Shown: positions 1 through 6,500, counted from the stretch's first letter. The stretch: DNA of 9,218 nucleotides from an uncultured Porphyromonas sp. (GCA_902490315.1 CABUDK010000043.1:1-9218); one strand, 5' to 3'. Notes: generated from the letters alone by a model not told the origin. A program made the numbers and translations.

Positions 1-150
1 TAGCTCTCTGTTAGGGAGTATGGTACTCTGCGTTGCCCGGACTTTCCTCTCTCGCCTGCGGGTGGAGCCGAGACTCTAACCCTCTTGCGACAGCGACAAG
101 CCGACCTACTGTCATATCCATGATACGTCACCGAGAGGCTCGACAGCCTC
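1..150 (-). ncRNA. rnpB: RNase P RNA, 5' part (gene runs off the left edge)
   Basis: Catalytic RNA of ribonuclease P, which trims the 5' leader of tRNA precursors. On the minus strand, positions 49-35 read GAGGAAAGTCCGGGC, the near-invariant P4/J3-4 core of bacterial RNase P RNA. About 30 nt further on, CTAACAGAGAGC (14-3) resembles the conserved AACAGAGAGC block downstream of it. Upstream, TGACAGTAGGTCGGC (near 117-103) resembles the P2 start of class A RNAs. The 3' half is outside the window. The exact 5' end is uncertain: the promoter box predicts a start near 150-153, while alignment to classical class A RNAs would put helix P1 nearer 130. A short hairpin, GAGGCT paired with AGCCTC (149-134), occupies the stretch between and may be a processed leader or a lineage-specific helix. 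Confidence 0.88.
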
Positions 151-158
151 CACGTCTG

Positions 159-166
159 CAAAGATA
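159..166 (-). promoter_or_regulatory. Bacteroidota-type -7 promoter box of rnpB
   Basis: The minus strand reads TATCTTTG here, a full match to the Bacteroidota -7 consensus TAnnTTTG, 6-9 nt before the expected 5' end of the RNase P RNA. No TTG is found 19-21 nt upstream, so the -33 element is weak or absent. The position directly before a stable RNA is the main support. Confidence 0.6.
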
Positions 167-265
167 CAAAATGAAGTGATTAGCGTGACGACCCTCAATT
201 CCGTAAATCTGGGATTGGACTACCAAAACTTTATGCTATTCATCAGATGTATCGCATGCACCTCG

Positions 266-1174
266 CTACAACTTGAGAAAAGCAACTGTGTAGTCATCTA
301 GCTCCAGCAACCCCTCATCGAGCCAAGCGTGCATCTGCTGAGTAAAGGTCTCCGCACTAGAGGCACTATCGATCAGCCGCTTCAAGACATCCTCGTAGAA
401 GTCGAACTTCATCGCTCGAGCCAGTTGTACCCTATGGCTACCAGAGCTATGCTCGGCTATCAGCGCTTCCAGTTCGCCTGCATACTCCGTCCATCTAGAG
501 ACTTGATACATCATAAGGACAAAGCAAGAGAGCGCATCACTCGCAGCAAATAGCACACTGCTCTCCGTAAGCGCTAGACTCCCCTCGCTAAAGCCTGCGG
601 GCGTCAAAGGGTCCTTGCAGCTTATCAAGTGGGGCGGGTTGTCGAAGTCTGCAACGCTCGTAAAGGAGTGCCACAGCTCACCAGTAGCTCTATTGTAGTG
701 AAAGAGGACACTATCCCCGTAGGCTATCCATCGGCACTCTCCATTATCACCGATCCAAGCTGCCACCAGCGTAGCACAAGATCCCTCACTGTAAAACTTA
801 TTCAGGAGCATCGCATCCCCCTCCTTTGCCATAGCCTCACAGTCGTTGTAAAATTGCTGCCAAATCTGCTCCACCCAACTATCTAAAGCCTCATAGCCCA
901 TGAGCGGAGTCTGCTTGTCCAGCTGGCTCACGAGACAGTGAGACCATCTATCCGCATAGAGTCCACACCCGCCAGCACCATCAGATAGTGCTAGGCAGGA
1001 GGCATCTACATAGACAGAGTCCTCATTAGGAGTCTCTTCGCCAGGCTTAGCTATTGAGGCTAGACGATAGTCAAGCTTAGTCATCTTAGGGGGCTGGGCA
1101 AAGGATGCTTTTCGTTGTGCTCGTCTACGTAGCCTTGTGCGCCTCTTACGCCTTATCTGTTTCTCTCTATTCAT
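266..1174 (-). CDS. PP2C-like serine/threonine phosphatase
   Basis: Probable metal-dependent protein phosphatase of the PP2C/PPM family, cytoplasmic, 302 aa. Motifs appear in family order: NED at residues 50-52, ALSDGAGG at 62-69 (metal-binding D65-G66), SCATLVAAW at 132-140, YGDSVLF at 152-158, ASDALSCF at 211-218 and the closing DDYTVAF near 294-300, equivalent to the usual DN-x-T. No signal peptide or membrane segment is seen. Residues 3-22 are strikingly basic (mostly Arg/Lys) and precede the catalytic domain. The chosen ATG overlaps the stop of the upstream DarT-VWA gene in an ATGA arrangement, which supports this start by translational coupling. An internal Met31 at 1084 would remove the basic tail. 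As last gene of the operon it probably reverses phosphorylation by the kinase encoded first. The substrate is unknown; the VWA protein is the natural candidate by analogy with TerY-P triads. Confidence 0.85.
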   Translation of the reverse strand: MNREKQIRRKRRTRLRRRAQRKASFAQPPKMTKLDYRLASIAKPGEETPNEDSVYVDASCLALSDGAGGCGLYADRWSHCLVSQLDKQTPLMGYEALDSWVEQIWQQFYNDCEAMAKEGDAMLLNKFYSEGSCATLVAAWIGDNGECRWIAYGDSVLFHYNRATGELWHSFTSVADFDNPPHLISCKDPLTPAGFSEGSLALTESSVLFAASDALSCFVLMMYQVSRWTEYAGELEALIAEHSSGSHRVQLARAMKFDFYEDVLKRLIDSASSAETFTQQMHAWLDEGLLELDDYTVAFLKL

Positions 1175-2634
1175 ATAGATTGCTGTACTAGGGCACTTGA
1201 CAGCGTGCCTATCTTCATCATCTTCACCAGTTGCTCCATACCTGCGTTTACCCCCATCGCACGGTAGCGTATGTCTTGATCTCTATCGTGAAAGAGCATA
1301 CGAATCTGCTCGTTGTAGTTTAGAGGTAGCAGGCTAGACATCTCAAAGAGTGACTCTCCATACCCATTGCCACGCATCTCTCCAATGGTCGCAGGGAATA
1401 GGATAGCCTCCGTCTCTCCAGAGACGATATGGATGTTGAAGAGGAGCACATTACCATCATTCGTAAACTTCGACTTCAGCTGATTGGCCAGCTGCTGCAT
1501 CTCGTCACGAGAGGCTCCATTGTACTCGCCGTCCGTTATGTTGATGACAATAGGAGGATAGCAGTCCTGCGTCTGATGGCGAGAGAGCCAGTCGTCTAGC
1601 AGCCCCTCAGCATGCTTAAATGCCTTGTCCATACGCGTCCAGCTGCCATCATGACGAGCCTCCATCCATTGCTTCTTCTCGACTTCGATCTCCTTCACAC
1701 CAGCTCTTGTCCGCACCTGCTCCTTGACCTTGATCTTCTTGTATTCATTAAATCGGATCTCTTCAGGAGTCACAAAGCCCCGACCAGCCAAGGCTCCATT
1801 CCAACCACTGTACGCCTCCTCGCCATAGCCCACGACGGCTATGTCAAAGTAGTGACGCGTCTCGCTGGCACGTATGCAGCGCTCCACCAACTCATCAATC
1901 TGATTATTAACAATACGAGCCACAGCCTCCGAGAGGGTCATACGCTCCCCGTTGAGGGTAGTAATGTTACGCATGGAGACGCTATGATCCACTAGGAATA
2001 TAAAGGCAGAGGGGTGCTCGCGTGTGATGCGAGCCGTGTAGGCATTCTTGCTCTGAAGCTGTGTAGGCTGTGAGGGGATTGGGATGCCAAAGTTAGAGAT
2101 GTTGGTGATGTACTGTAGCGGGATGAAGTTCTTCACCAACACCTCTGCCTGATAGTATGGCTGCTCGTCAGCATCTAGATCGAAGTGCTTTCGTGCCTTG
2201 ACCGACGTGAAGTGAATCTGCTTGAAGTGACTCAGATCTCCTCCACACTGCACCCCATTACTCGTAGCATTGCGATCAGCATATAGGCTATTCGTGTCAT
2301 AGATCACCTCAGGGTCTATCTCCAGCACTACTGGGTTGGAGATACGTCCGTCATTCATTGCCACATACATCATCGGGTGCTCCTTAGTAAAGCTCACACG
2401 CACATAGTGCTCCAGCCCGCTACGCTCATCTAGTGACCAGGATAGGGAGCCAGGGCCACCACCTCCAGGCTTCGGGATCTGTATTCCTCGCTCCTTGCAG
2501 TCTTGCCATGAGTAGAGTCCCCCATGCTGTATGATCTGCTCTAGATTATCTCGATCGGTAAAGTGGTATAGCTTCGTAATGCCGTGGCTATCCAGCACCG
2601 CCTTAAACTCTTGCCAGTTTGCTCTCTTATTCAT
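1171..2634 (-). CDS. DarT-like ADP-ribosyltransferase domain fused to VWA domain
   Basis: Two-domain cytoplasmic protein, 487 aa. Residues 20-180 resemble the DarT family of NAD-dependent DNA ADP-ribosyltransferases: LYHFTDRDNLEQIIQHGG (22-39), then YVRVSFTKEHPMMYVAM (77-93) at the place of the family's PMLY segment, and AEVLVKNFIPLQYI (163-176), whose Glu164 sits where DarT has its catalytic Glu. Residues 208-440 form a VWA domain with a MIDAS site: DHSVS (216-220) as DxSxS, a Thr near 333, and TDGE (367-370). It lies 21 nt after the DUF6939 gene and overlaps the PP2C gene by 4 nt. The VWA half matches the TerY position in kinase/phosphatase triads. The Arg expected before PMLY in DarT appears to be Lys/Glu here, so activity or target may differ. 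No DarG macrodomain antitoxin is encoded nearby. The VWA call is firm, the DarT call good, the function inferred. Confidence 0.82.
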   Translation of the reverse strand: MNKRANWQEFKAVLDSHGITKLYHFTDRDNLEQIIQHGGLYSWQDCKERGIQIPKPGGGGPGSLSWSLDERSGLEHYVRVSFTKEHPMMYVAMNDGRISNPVVLEIDPEVIYDTNSLYADRNATSNGVQCGGDLSHFKQIHFTSVKARKHFDLDADEQPYYQAEVLVKNFIPLQYITNISNFGIPIPSQPTQLQSKNAYTARITREHPSAFIFLVDHSVSMRNITTLNGERMTLSEAVARIVNNQIDELVERCIRASETRHYFDIAVVGYGEEAYSGWNGALAGRGFVTPEEIRFNEYKKIKVKEQVRTRAGVKEIEVEKKQWMEARHDGSWTRMDKAFKHAEGLLDDWLSRHQTQDCYPPIVINITDGEYNGASRDEMQQLANQLKSKFTNDGNVLLFNIHIVSGETEAILFPATIGEMRGNGYGESLFEMSSLLPLNYNEQIRMLFHDRDQDIRYRAMGVNAGMEQLVKMMKIGTLSSALVQQSI

Positions 2635-2655
2635 AGTCTCTTATATTCTTCTAGG

Positions 2656-3318
2656 TTATAGCTCCTCTCCAAAAAGTGTCGTCTGTATAACACCCCGCTC
2701 GCCATCGCTAGGCACTACCTGCTCTACAGATCTCTTAGATACAGGCTCCTCCAGACCGATAGCATCCTCGTAGGGATAGAGCCCCTCAGCATAAGCCTTC
2801 ACAAGGTAAGCATGCGAGAGCGGCTTCTTCGGGTCGTCCACGTCGGTACTACTATTATAGTCTAGTAAGATGATTGTCTTGCCAGCACGATCAGCAGCCC
2901 GCAAGCGCTCTATGATCCATAGTACCTTATGCTCTAGCACCCAGCGATAGGTCGGTAGGTAGATCTCACGCCGAGCTGTCATATAGTCGAGTAGCTCCGA
3001 GCTGTTCAGCCCACGCTGATGCCCCCGTGGCGGGCCGAAGCGACGCACGCTCCGCTTCAGCCCCTTCATAGAGCTCTTCTGGATCACCTCACGGTCTATA
3101 CCGACCGACTCAAAGACCTTGAGTCCCTGCCAAATTCCCTCTACCGAGGCACCCGTGGCAGGCGATGAGAAGGGTATCGGGATCCCCCCATGTGGATAAA
3201 ATGGACTCAGCTTCACCAACGGCTCCTGCGCCTTGCTCGTTATGTCCACGATAATCGCCCCTGGGTACTCCTGCAGCAGCTTCTCTTGCTTCCTGCGTCT
3301 ATTCGCTACAATAATCAT
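2656..3318 (-). CDS. DUF6939-type protein of unknown function
   Basis: Conserved protein, 220 aa, that I recognise as resembling the DUF6939 family by its opening MIIVANRRRKQEKL, the segment FYPHGGIPIPFS (39-50), EGIWQGLKVFE (60-70) and the closing LSHAYLVKAYAEGLYPYED. The match is from memory, not a search. Biochemical function is unknown. No signal peptide or transmembrane segment is visible. The N-terminal MIIVANRRR followed by a hydrophobic strand (AIIVDITS, 21-28) suggests an alpha/beta fold. The PHGGIPIPF and RRFGPPRGH segments look like conserved surface loops. It lies 26 nt after the kinase gene and 21 nt before the DarT-VWA gene, so it is an operon member. If the DarT-like domain is a toxin, this protein is one candidate for an immunity, substrate-specificity or scaffolding role, but nothing in the sequence proves that. 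The start ATG has no convincing Shine-Dalgarno, as is usual in this phylum. Confidence 0.82.
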   Translation of the reverse strand: MIIVANRRRKQEKLLQEYPGAIIVDITSKAQEPLVKLSPFYPHGGIPIPFSSPATGASVEGIWQGLKVFESVGIDREVIQKSSMKGLKRSVRRFGPPRGHQRGLNSSELLDYMTARREIYLPTYRWVLEHKVLWIIERLRAADRAGKTIILLDYNSSTDVDDPKKPLSHAYLVKAYAEGLYPYEDAIGLEEPVSKRSVEQVVPSDGERGVIQTTLFGEEL

Positions 3319-3344
3319 ATCGTTGTAATCGCTTGTCGGGCCCT

Positions 3345-5996
3345 TTAAAAAATTCGATCACCAAATCTATTTTTCAGGTTCTCTCTAGTGGACTGGCTAA
3401 GATTATCGCATCCACGCAAAGCTCCTTGCCCCATAGAGGTGACAGAGTTAGAAATCGTCAACGAGGTAAGATTCGAGCATTTCGCAAATGCCCAGCTCTC
3501 AATGGAGGTAACAGAGGCGGGTATTGTCAATGAGATAAGACTAGAGCAATACTCAAATGCACTGTCGCCAATGGCGGTGACAGAGTTGGGAATACAATAA
3601 GAAGTTTTACTAGAGCAGTAGGCTCTAAGCAGCCTCTTATCAGCAGTAAAGAGGACATTGTCCTCCACATAAAAGTGTGGAGATTGATTTTCTAACTGAA
3701 GAGTTAGCCCTATAAATGGATTAGTTTCAATCGTTGTTACAGACTTGGGAATCGTCAACGAGGAAAGACTCTTGCACCAAAAGAATGTATAATCTCCAAT
3801 GTAGGTTACAGAGTCAGGAATCGTCAACGAGGTAAGACTAAAGCAACTATGGAATGCACTGTCGCCAATGGATGTGACAGAGTTAGGAATTGTCAGCGAA
3901 GTAAGGCTATAGCAACAAGAGAAAACGCTGTCTCCAATGGAGGTGACAGAGTTGGGTATCGTCAACGAGGTGAGATTTTCGCAATTCTCAAATGCACTGT
4001 TGCCAATGGAGGTGACAGAGTTGGGTATCGTCAACGAGGTTAGACTAGAGCAATACTTAAATGCACTGTCGCCAATGGAGGTGACAGAGTCTGGAATCGT
4101 CAACGAGGTTAGACTAGAGCAATCCTTAAATGCACTGTCGCCAATGGAGGTGACAGAGTTGGGAATTGTCAACGAAGTAAGACTAGAGCAATGCTCAAAG
4201 GCATGACTTCCAATGGATGTTACAAAATTAGGGATAGTATAAGAAGCTTGGGTAGAGCAGTAGGCTATAAGTTGACTTTTATCAGCTGTAAAGAGGACAT
4301 TATCCTCCACATAAAAGTGTGGAGATTGATTGTCTAACTGAATAGTTAGCCCTATAAATGGATTAGCTCCAATCGTTGTAACAGAGTCGGGAATCGTCAA
4401 CGAGGTGAGATTATCGCAATCCACAAATACACTGTTGCCAATGGATGTAACAGAGTCGGGAATCGTCAACGAGGTAAGATTTTCGCAATTCTCAAATGCA
4501 CTGTCGCCAATAGAGATGACAGAGTTGGGAATCGTCAACGAGGTAAGATTCTCGCAATTCTCAAATGCACTGTCGCCAATAGAGATGACAGAGTTGGGAA
4601 TCGTCAACGAAGTAAGGCTAGAACAACCCCAGAATGCACTATCTCCAATAGAGGTGACAGAGTTGGGAATTGTCAACGAGGTAAGATTCTCGCAATTCTC
4701 AAATGCATGGTCTCCAATGGAGGTGACAGAATCGGGGATCGTCAACGAGGTAAAACTCGAGCAACCCTTAAATGCTCTGTTGCCAACGGATGTGACGGAG
4801 TCAGGAATCGTTAACGAGGTAAGATTATCGCAATCCACAAATGCCCATTCTCCAATGGAGGTGACAGAGTTGGGAATCGTCAGCGAGGTAAGACTCTCGC
4901 AATAAAAGAACGCTTCATCACAGATGGTTGTGACAGTATCTGGTATTGTGTAGGAGACTAGGTCACTAGGGACACTTAGTAGGCGCTTGCGGTCGGGACT
5001 GAACTTGACACCATACTCATCGGTGTAGGCTTCGGCGAGGTCTTCCTTCGTGACTTCGGTGGAGAGTGGCACGACGACGGGCTTCTCGGGGCGGGTCGTG
5101 GAGAAGAGCTGGAAGGAGGTGGTGGCAAGGCTTTGCTCTGCGTGCGCTAAGACGAAGAGCCCCACAAGTTTGCAGAGATCCTTGTCCCCGACGAGCTTCC
5201 AGATCGCTTGCATCACTTTGCTCTGTGCTAAGTCGCGGTAGTCGCTGGCACTGAAGAGGAGACGGTCGGGAGCACCGTACTGGTCGAGCAACTGCGAGTC
5301 TAAGGCGATGGCTCGTAGCGAGAGCGCAATGGAGGCTAGCGCAAAGTCATCGATCGTAGCGTCAAATAGCTCAGGGGTGCGAAGCGGATGACGAAACTCC
5401 TCCGTGCCTAGCGTTGGCGAACTCTCGCCCTGCATGCTGGGCACAAACATCCCATCGTAGTCAATCAGCGTGAGCGTACCCGTGTCGGAGACCATAATAT
5501 TGTCCGGCTTCACATCGCCATGGGCAAAGGGCTGACTGCGCAGGTAAGCTGCTAGCCTGCAGAAGCGGTAGCAGAGCATCTCCATAGCGTACGAGTCCCG
5601 ATAATGCTCACGAATGTACAGCTCCATCGTACTCCCCTCGACCCAATCCATCAGTAGTACAGGGAACTCCGACTCGCTACTCACACTGCTATCTACAAAG
5701 AGCTCACGCTCGTAGTAGCGCATCGAGGTGAGGTAGGTCGTGCCAGCCACCTCCAGCTCTTCCTCGATCTTACGATAAGCCTCTGCACGTCCCTCCTGCT
5801 CCTCGGTAAAGCATTTGAGCGCATAGAGCTGCCCCGTGCGAGGATCGCGCATCTTAAAGACCACGGCAAAGGCTCCGCTACTGCGGTACGGCTCACCATG
5901 CTCGTCCTGCACCACCTCTAGATGCTTCAACTGGTCTAGATTTTCACTCGCATGCGTGATCGCACTGACATATTCCGACAATAATGGGTACTGCAT
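3345..5996 (-). CDS. Ser/Thr kinase-like domain fused to BspA-type leucine-rich repeats
   Basis: First firm gene of the operon, 883 aa. Residues 28-300 form a protein-kinase-like domain: a nucleotide loop SSGAFAVVF (39-47) with few glycines, the Lys of ALKCF (K61), the catalytic loop HGDVKPDN (159-166) and IDYDGM (178-183) in place of DFG, followed by GTEEFRHP (197-204), an activation-segment signature of this bacterial kinase group. Catalytic Asp161, Lys163, Asn166 and Asp179 are all present, so it is probably active. Residues 320-865 hold about 20 LRR_5/BspA repeats of 23 residues (LTSLTIPNSVTSIGDSAFxxC) in three blocks, each introduced by a linker containing an FYVEDNVLFTADK-like segment. 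There is no signal peptide or membrane helix, so the repeats should be cytoplasmic, unlike secreted BspA. The likely role is a sensor or binding array controlling phosphorylation of a neighbouring partner, opposed by the PP2C gene product. Confidence 0.9.
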   Translation of the reverse strand: MQYPLLSEYVSAITHASENLDQLKHLEVVQDEHGEPYRSSGAFAVVFKMRDPRTGQLYALKCFTEEQEGRAEAYRKIEEELEVAGTTYLTSMRYYERELFVDSSVSSESEFPVLLMDWVEGSTMELYIREHYRDSYAMEMLCYRFCRLAAYLRSQPFAHGDVKPDNIMVSDTGTLTLIDYDGMFVPSMQGESSPTLGTEEFRHPLRTPELFDATIDDFALASIALSLRAIALDSQLLDQYGAPDRLLFSASDYRDLAQSKVMQAIWKLVGDKDLCKLVGLFVLAHAEQSLATTSFQLFSTTRPEKPVVVPLSTEVTKEDLAEAYTDEYGVKFSPDRKRLLSVPSDLVSYTIPDTVTTICDEAFFYCESLTSLTIPNSVTSIGEWAFVDCDNLTSLTIPDSVTSVGNRAFKGCSSFTSLTIPDSVTSIGDHAFENCENLTSLTIPNSVTSIGDSAFWGCSSLTSLTIPNSVISIGDSAFENCENLTSLTIPNSVISIGDSAFENCENLTSLTIPDSVTSIGNSVFVDCDNLTSLTIPDSVTTIGANPFIGLTIQLDNQSPHFYVEDNVLFTADKSQLIAYCSTQASYTIPNFVTSIGSHAFEHCSSLTSLTIPNSVTSIGDSAFKDCSSLTSLTIPDSVTSIGDSAFKYCSSLTSLTIPNSVTSIGNSAFENCENLTSLTIPNSVTSIGDSVFSCCYSLTSLTIPNSVTSIGDSAFHSCFSLTSLTIPDSVTYIGDYTFFWCKSLSSLTIPKSVTTIETNPFIGLTLQLENQSPHFYVEDNVLFTADKRLLRAYCSSKTSYCIPNSVTAIGDSAFEYCSSLISLTIPASVTSIESWAFAKCSNLTSLTISNSVTSMGQGALRGCDNLSQSTRENLKNRFGDRIF
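3402..4955 (-). repeat. Coding tandem array of 69-nt LRR units (about 20 units, three blocks)
   Basis: DNA-level tandem repeat inside the kinase gene. Each unit is 69 nt (23 codons). The blocks hold about 9, 8 and 3 units, separated by two related linkers (near 4223-4380 and 3620-3750) whose codons are themselves highly similar, so a larger module was duplicated. Neighbouring units are often almost identical in DNA: 4484-4541 and 4553-4610 match over 58 nt at 69-nt spacing. Such homogeneity points to recent expansion by slippage or unequal recombination. The unit number is a likely point of strain variation and of assembly error. Confidence 0.92.
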
Positions 5997-6013
5997 CTCT
6001 TTAGATTATCTCT

Positions 6014-6292
6014 CTATATGACACCTTCAATCGTTGCGCAAAGCGAAGAGGAAGGGGGTACATCCTGCTGAAACGCAATAGCTGTCGTCCCTCCACGCCC
6101 TCGCCTCACAAAGGTAACACTATTAGACAATATAACTATCCAATAATCCTCCCTTCCGCAAATCTCATTACAAGTCTGCTCAATGTGCCGACGGATAACA
6201 GGCTTGTAGGAGTGCACGTCCCAGATCGTTGTCCTCTCCTGAATATAGAGCGCGTTCCGATTCCTCTGATCGTTCTGATGATTCCTATGCAT
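6014..6292 (-). CDS. Doubtful small ORF upstream of the kinase gene
   Basis: An open frame of 92 codons starting at MHRNHQ and ending with TAG 17 nt before the kinase ATG. It could extend upstream to an ATG at 6400, but that extension only translates the minisatellite. I recognise no family. Visible content includes TIWDVHSYKPVIRRHIEQ and a hydrophobic stretch YWIVILSNSVTFV, with no signal peptide. In favour: operon-like spacing to the kinase gene and fairly protein-like composition in its second half. Against: a minus-strand TACCTTTG promoter-like box lies inside it, and the region is next to repetitive DNA. It may be a small accessory protein, a gene remnant or non-coding leader. Confidence 0.3.
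   Translation of the reverse strand: MHRNHQNDQRNRNALYIQERTTIWDVHSYKPVIRRHIEQTCNEICGREDYWIVILSNSVTFVRRGRGGTTAIAFQQDVPPSSSLCATIEGVI
6109..6116 (-). promoter_or_regulatory. Possible -7 box for the kinase/DarT-VWA operon
   Basis: The minus strand reads TACCTTTG, a full TAnnTTTG match, 113 nt before the kinase start codon. The nearest TTG upstream is 24 nt away (6141-6143), slightly too far for a standard -33 element. If used, transcription would begin near 6100 and the short ORF at 6014-6292 would not be expressed from it. No better candidate was found for this operon. Confidence 0.3.
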
Positions 6293-6300
6293 TTCGATTC

Positions 6301-6460
6301 TTCGGAGGAATTTCTCAAATAGCTCCCGAGAAAATTCCGATTTCCTCGGAGGAAAGAAAAAATACTTCGGAAGAATCAACTGAAACTTCGGAAGAATCAT
6401 CTGATAAGTCCGAAGAATTTTCCCATTCCTCCCTGGAAAATGAAAAATAGCCCCGTGGAA
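6301..6460. repeat. Imperfect minisatellite with 21-nt period
   Basis: Short units of the type TTCGGAAGAA recur at 6345, 6366, 6387 and 6408, exactly 21 nt apart, with a degenerate copy at 6429 and related copies at 6301, 6324 and 6451 at 21-23 nt spacing. The unit core is nearly palindromic (TTCCTCGGAGGAA at 6342-6354). The spacer between cores is AT-rich and variable. The array sits between two divergent genes. It recalls minisatellite-bearing MITEs reported from Porphyromonas gingivalis (BrickBuilt elements, about 23-nt units), but relatedness is not shown here. Both strands stay open through it because 21 is a multiple of three, which produces misleading ORFs. Confidence 0.65.
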
Positions 6461-6478
6461 ATTTGGAATTTCTCCACG
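6454..6478. repeat. Small inverted repeat at the end of the minisatellite
   Basis: CGTGGA (6454-6459) pairs with TCCACG (6473-6478), with an inner AATT/AATT pairing around a TGG turn. Read on the minus strand it is followed by GGGGCTATTTTTC, resembling a weak terminator pointing toward the kinase operon. On the plus strand it ends 22 nt before the -7 box of the T9SS gene. It could be an operator, the end of a repeat element, or a terminator; the sequence does not decide. Confidence 0.45.
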
Positions 6479-6500
6479 AGGTGGTTTCGATAGAAAATAC

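Noticed and set aside
329..886. Plus-strand frames at 329-553 and 629-886
   Set aside because: Both are antisense to the PP2C gene, whose motifs are clear and in order.
4405..4905. Long open frame of 166 codons on the plus strand, plus others at 3388-3600, 3849-4043 and 3937-4206
   Set aside because: They are antisense to the LRR array. The 69-nt period keeps any frame without stops open; the translated product is only a mirror of the repeat.
3402..4955. Regularly spaced repeats resembling a CRISPR array
   Set aside because: Repeats and intervening bases are all coding and conserved; the period of 69 nt equals 23 LRR residues and there are no unique spacers.
1171..5996. Classical DarTG toxin-antitoxin pair or classical tellurite-resistance (Ter) operon
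   Set aside because: No DarG macrodomain protein and no TerB, TerC, TerD or TerZ type proteins are visible; only the VWA, kinase and PP2C composition resembles the TerY-P triad.
6229..6450. Plus-strand frame of 73 codons rich in Ser and Glu
   Set aside because: It translates the 21-nt minisatellite, giving seven-residue repeats by construction; no start signal and no recognisable family.
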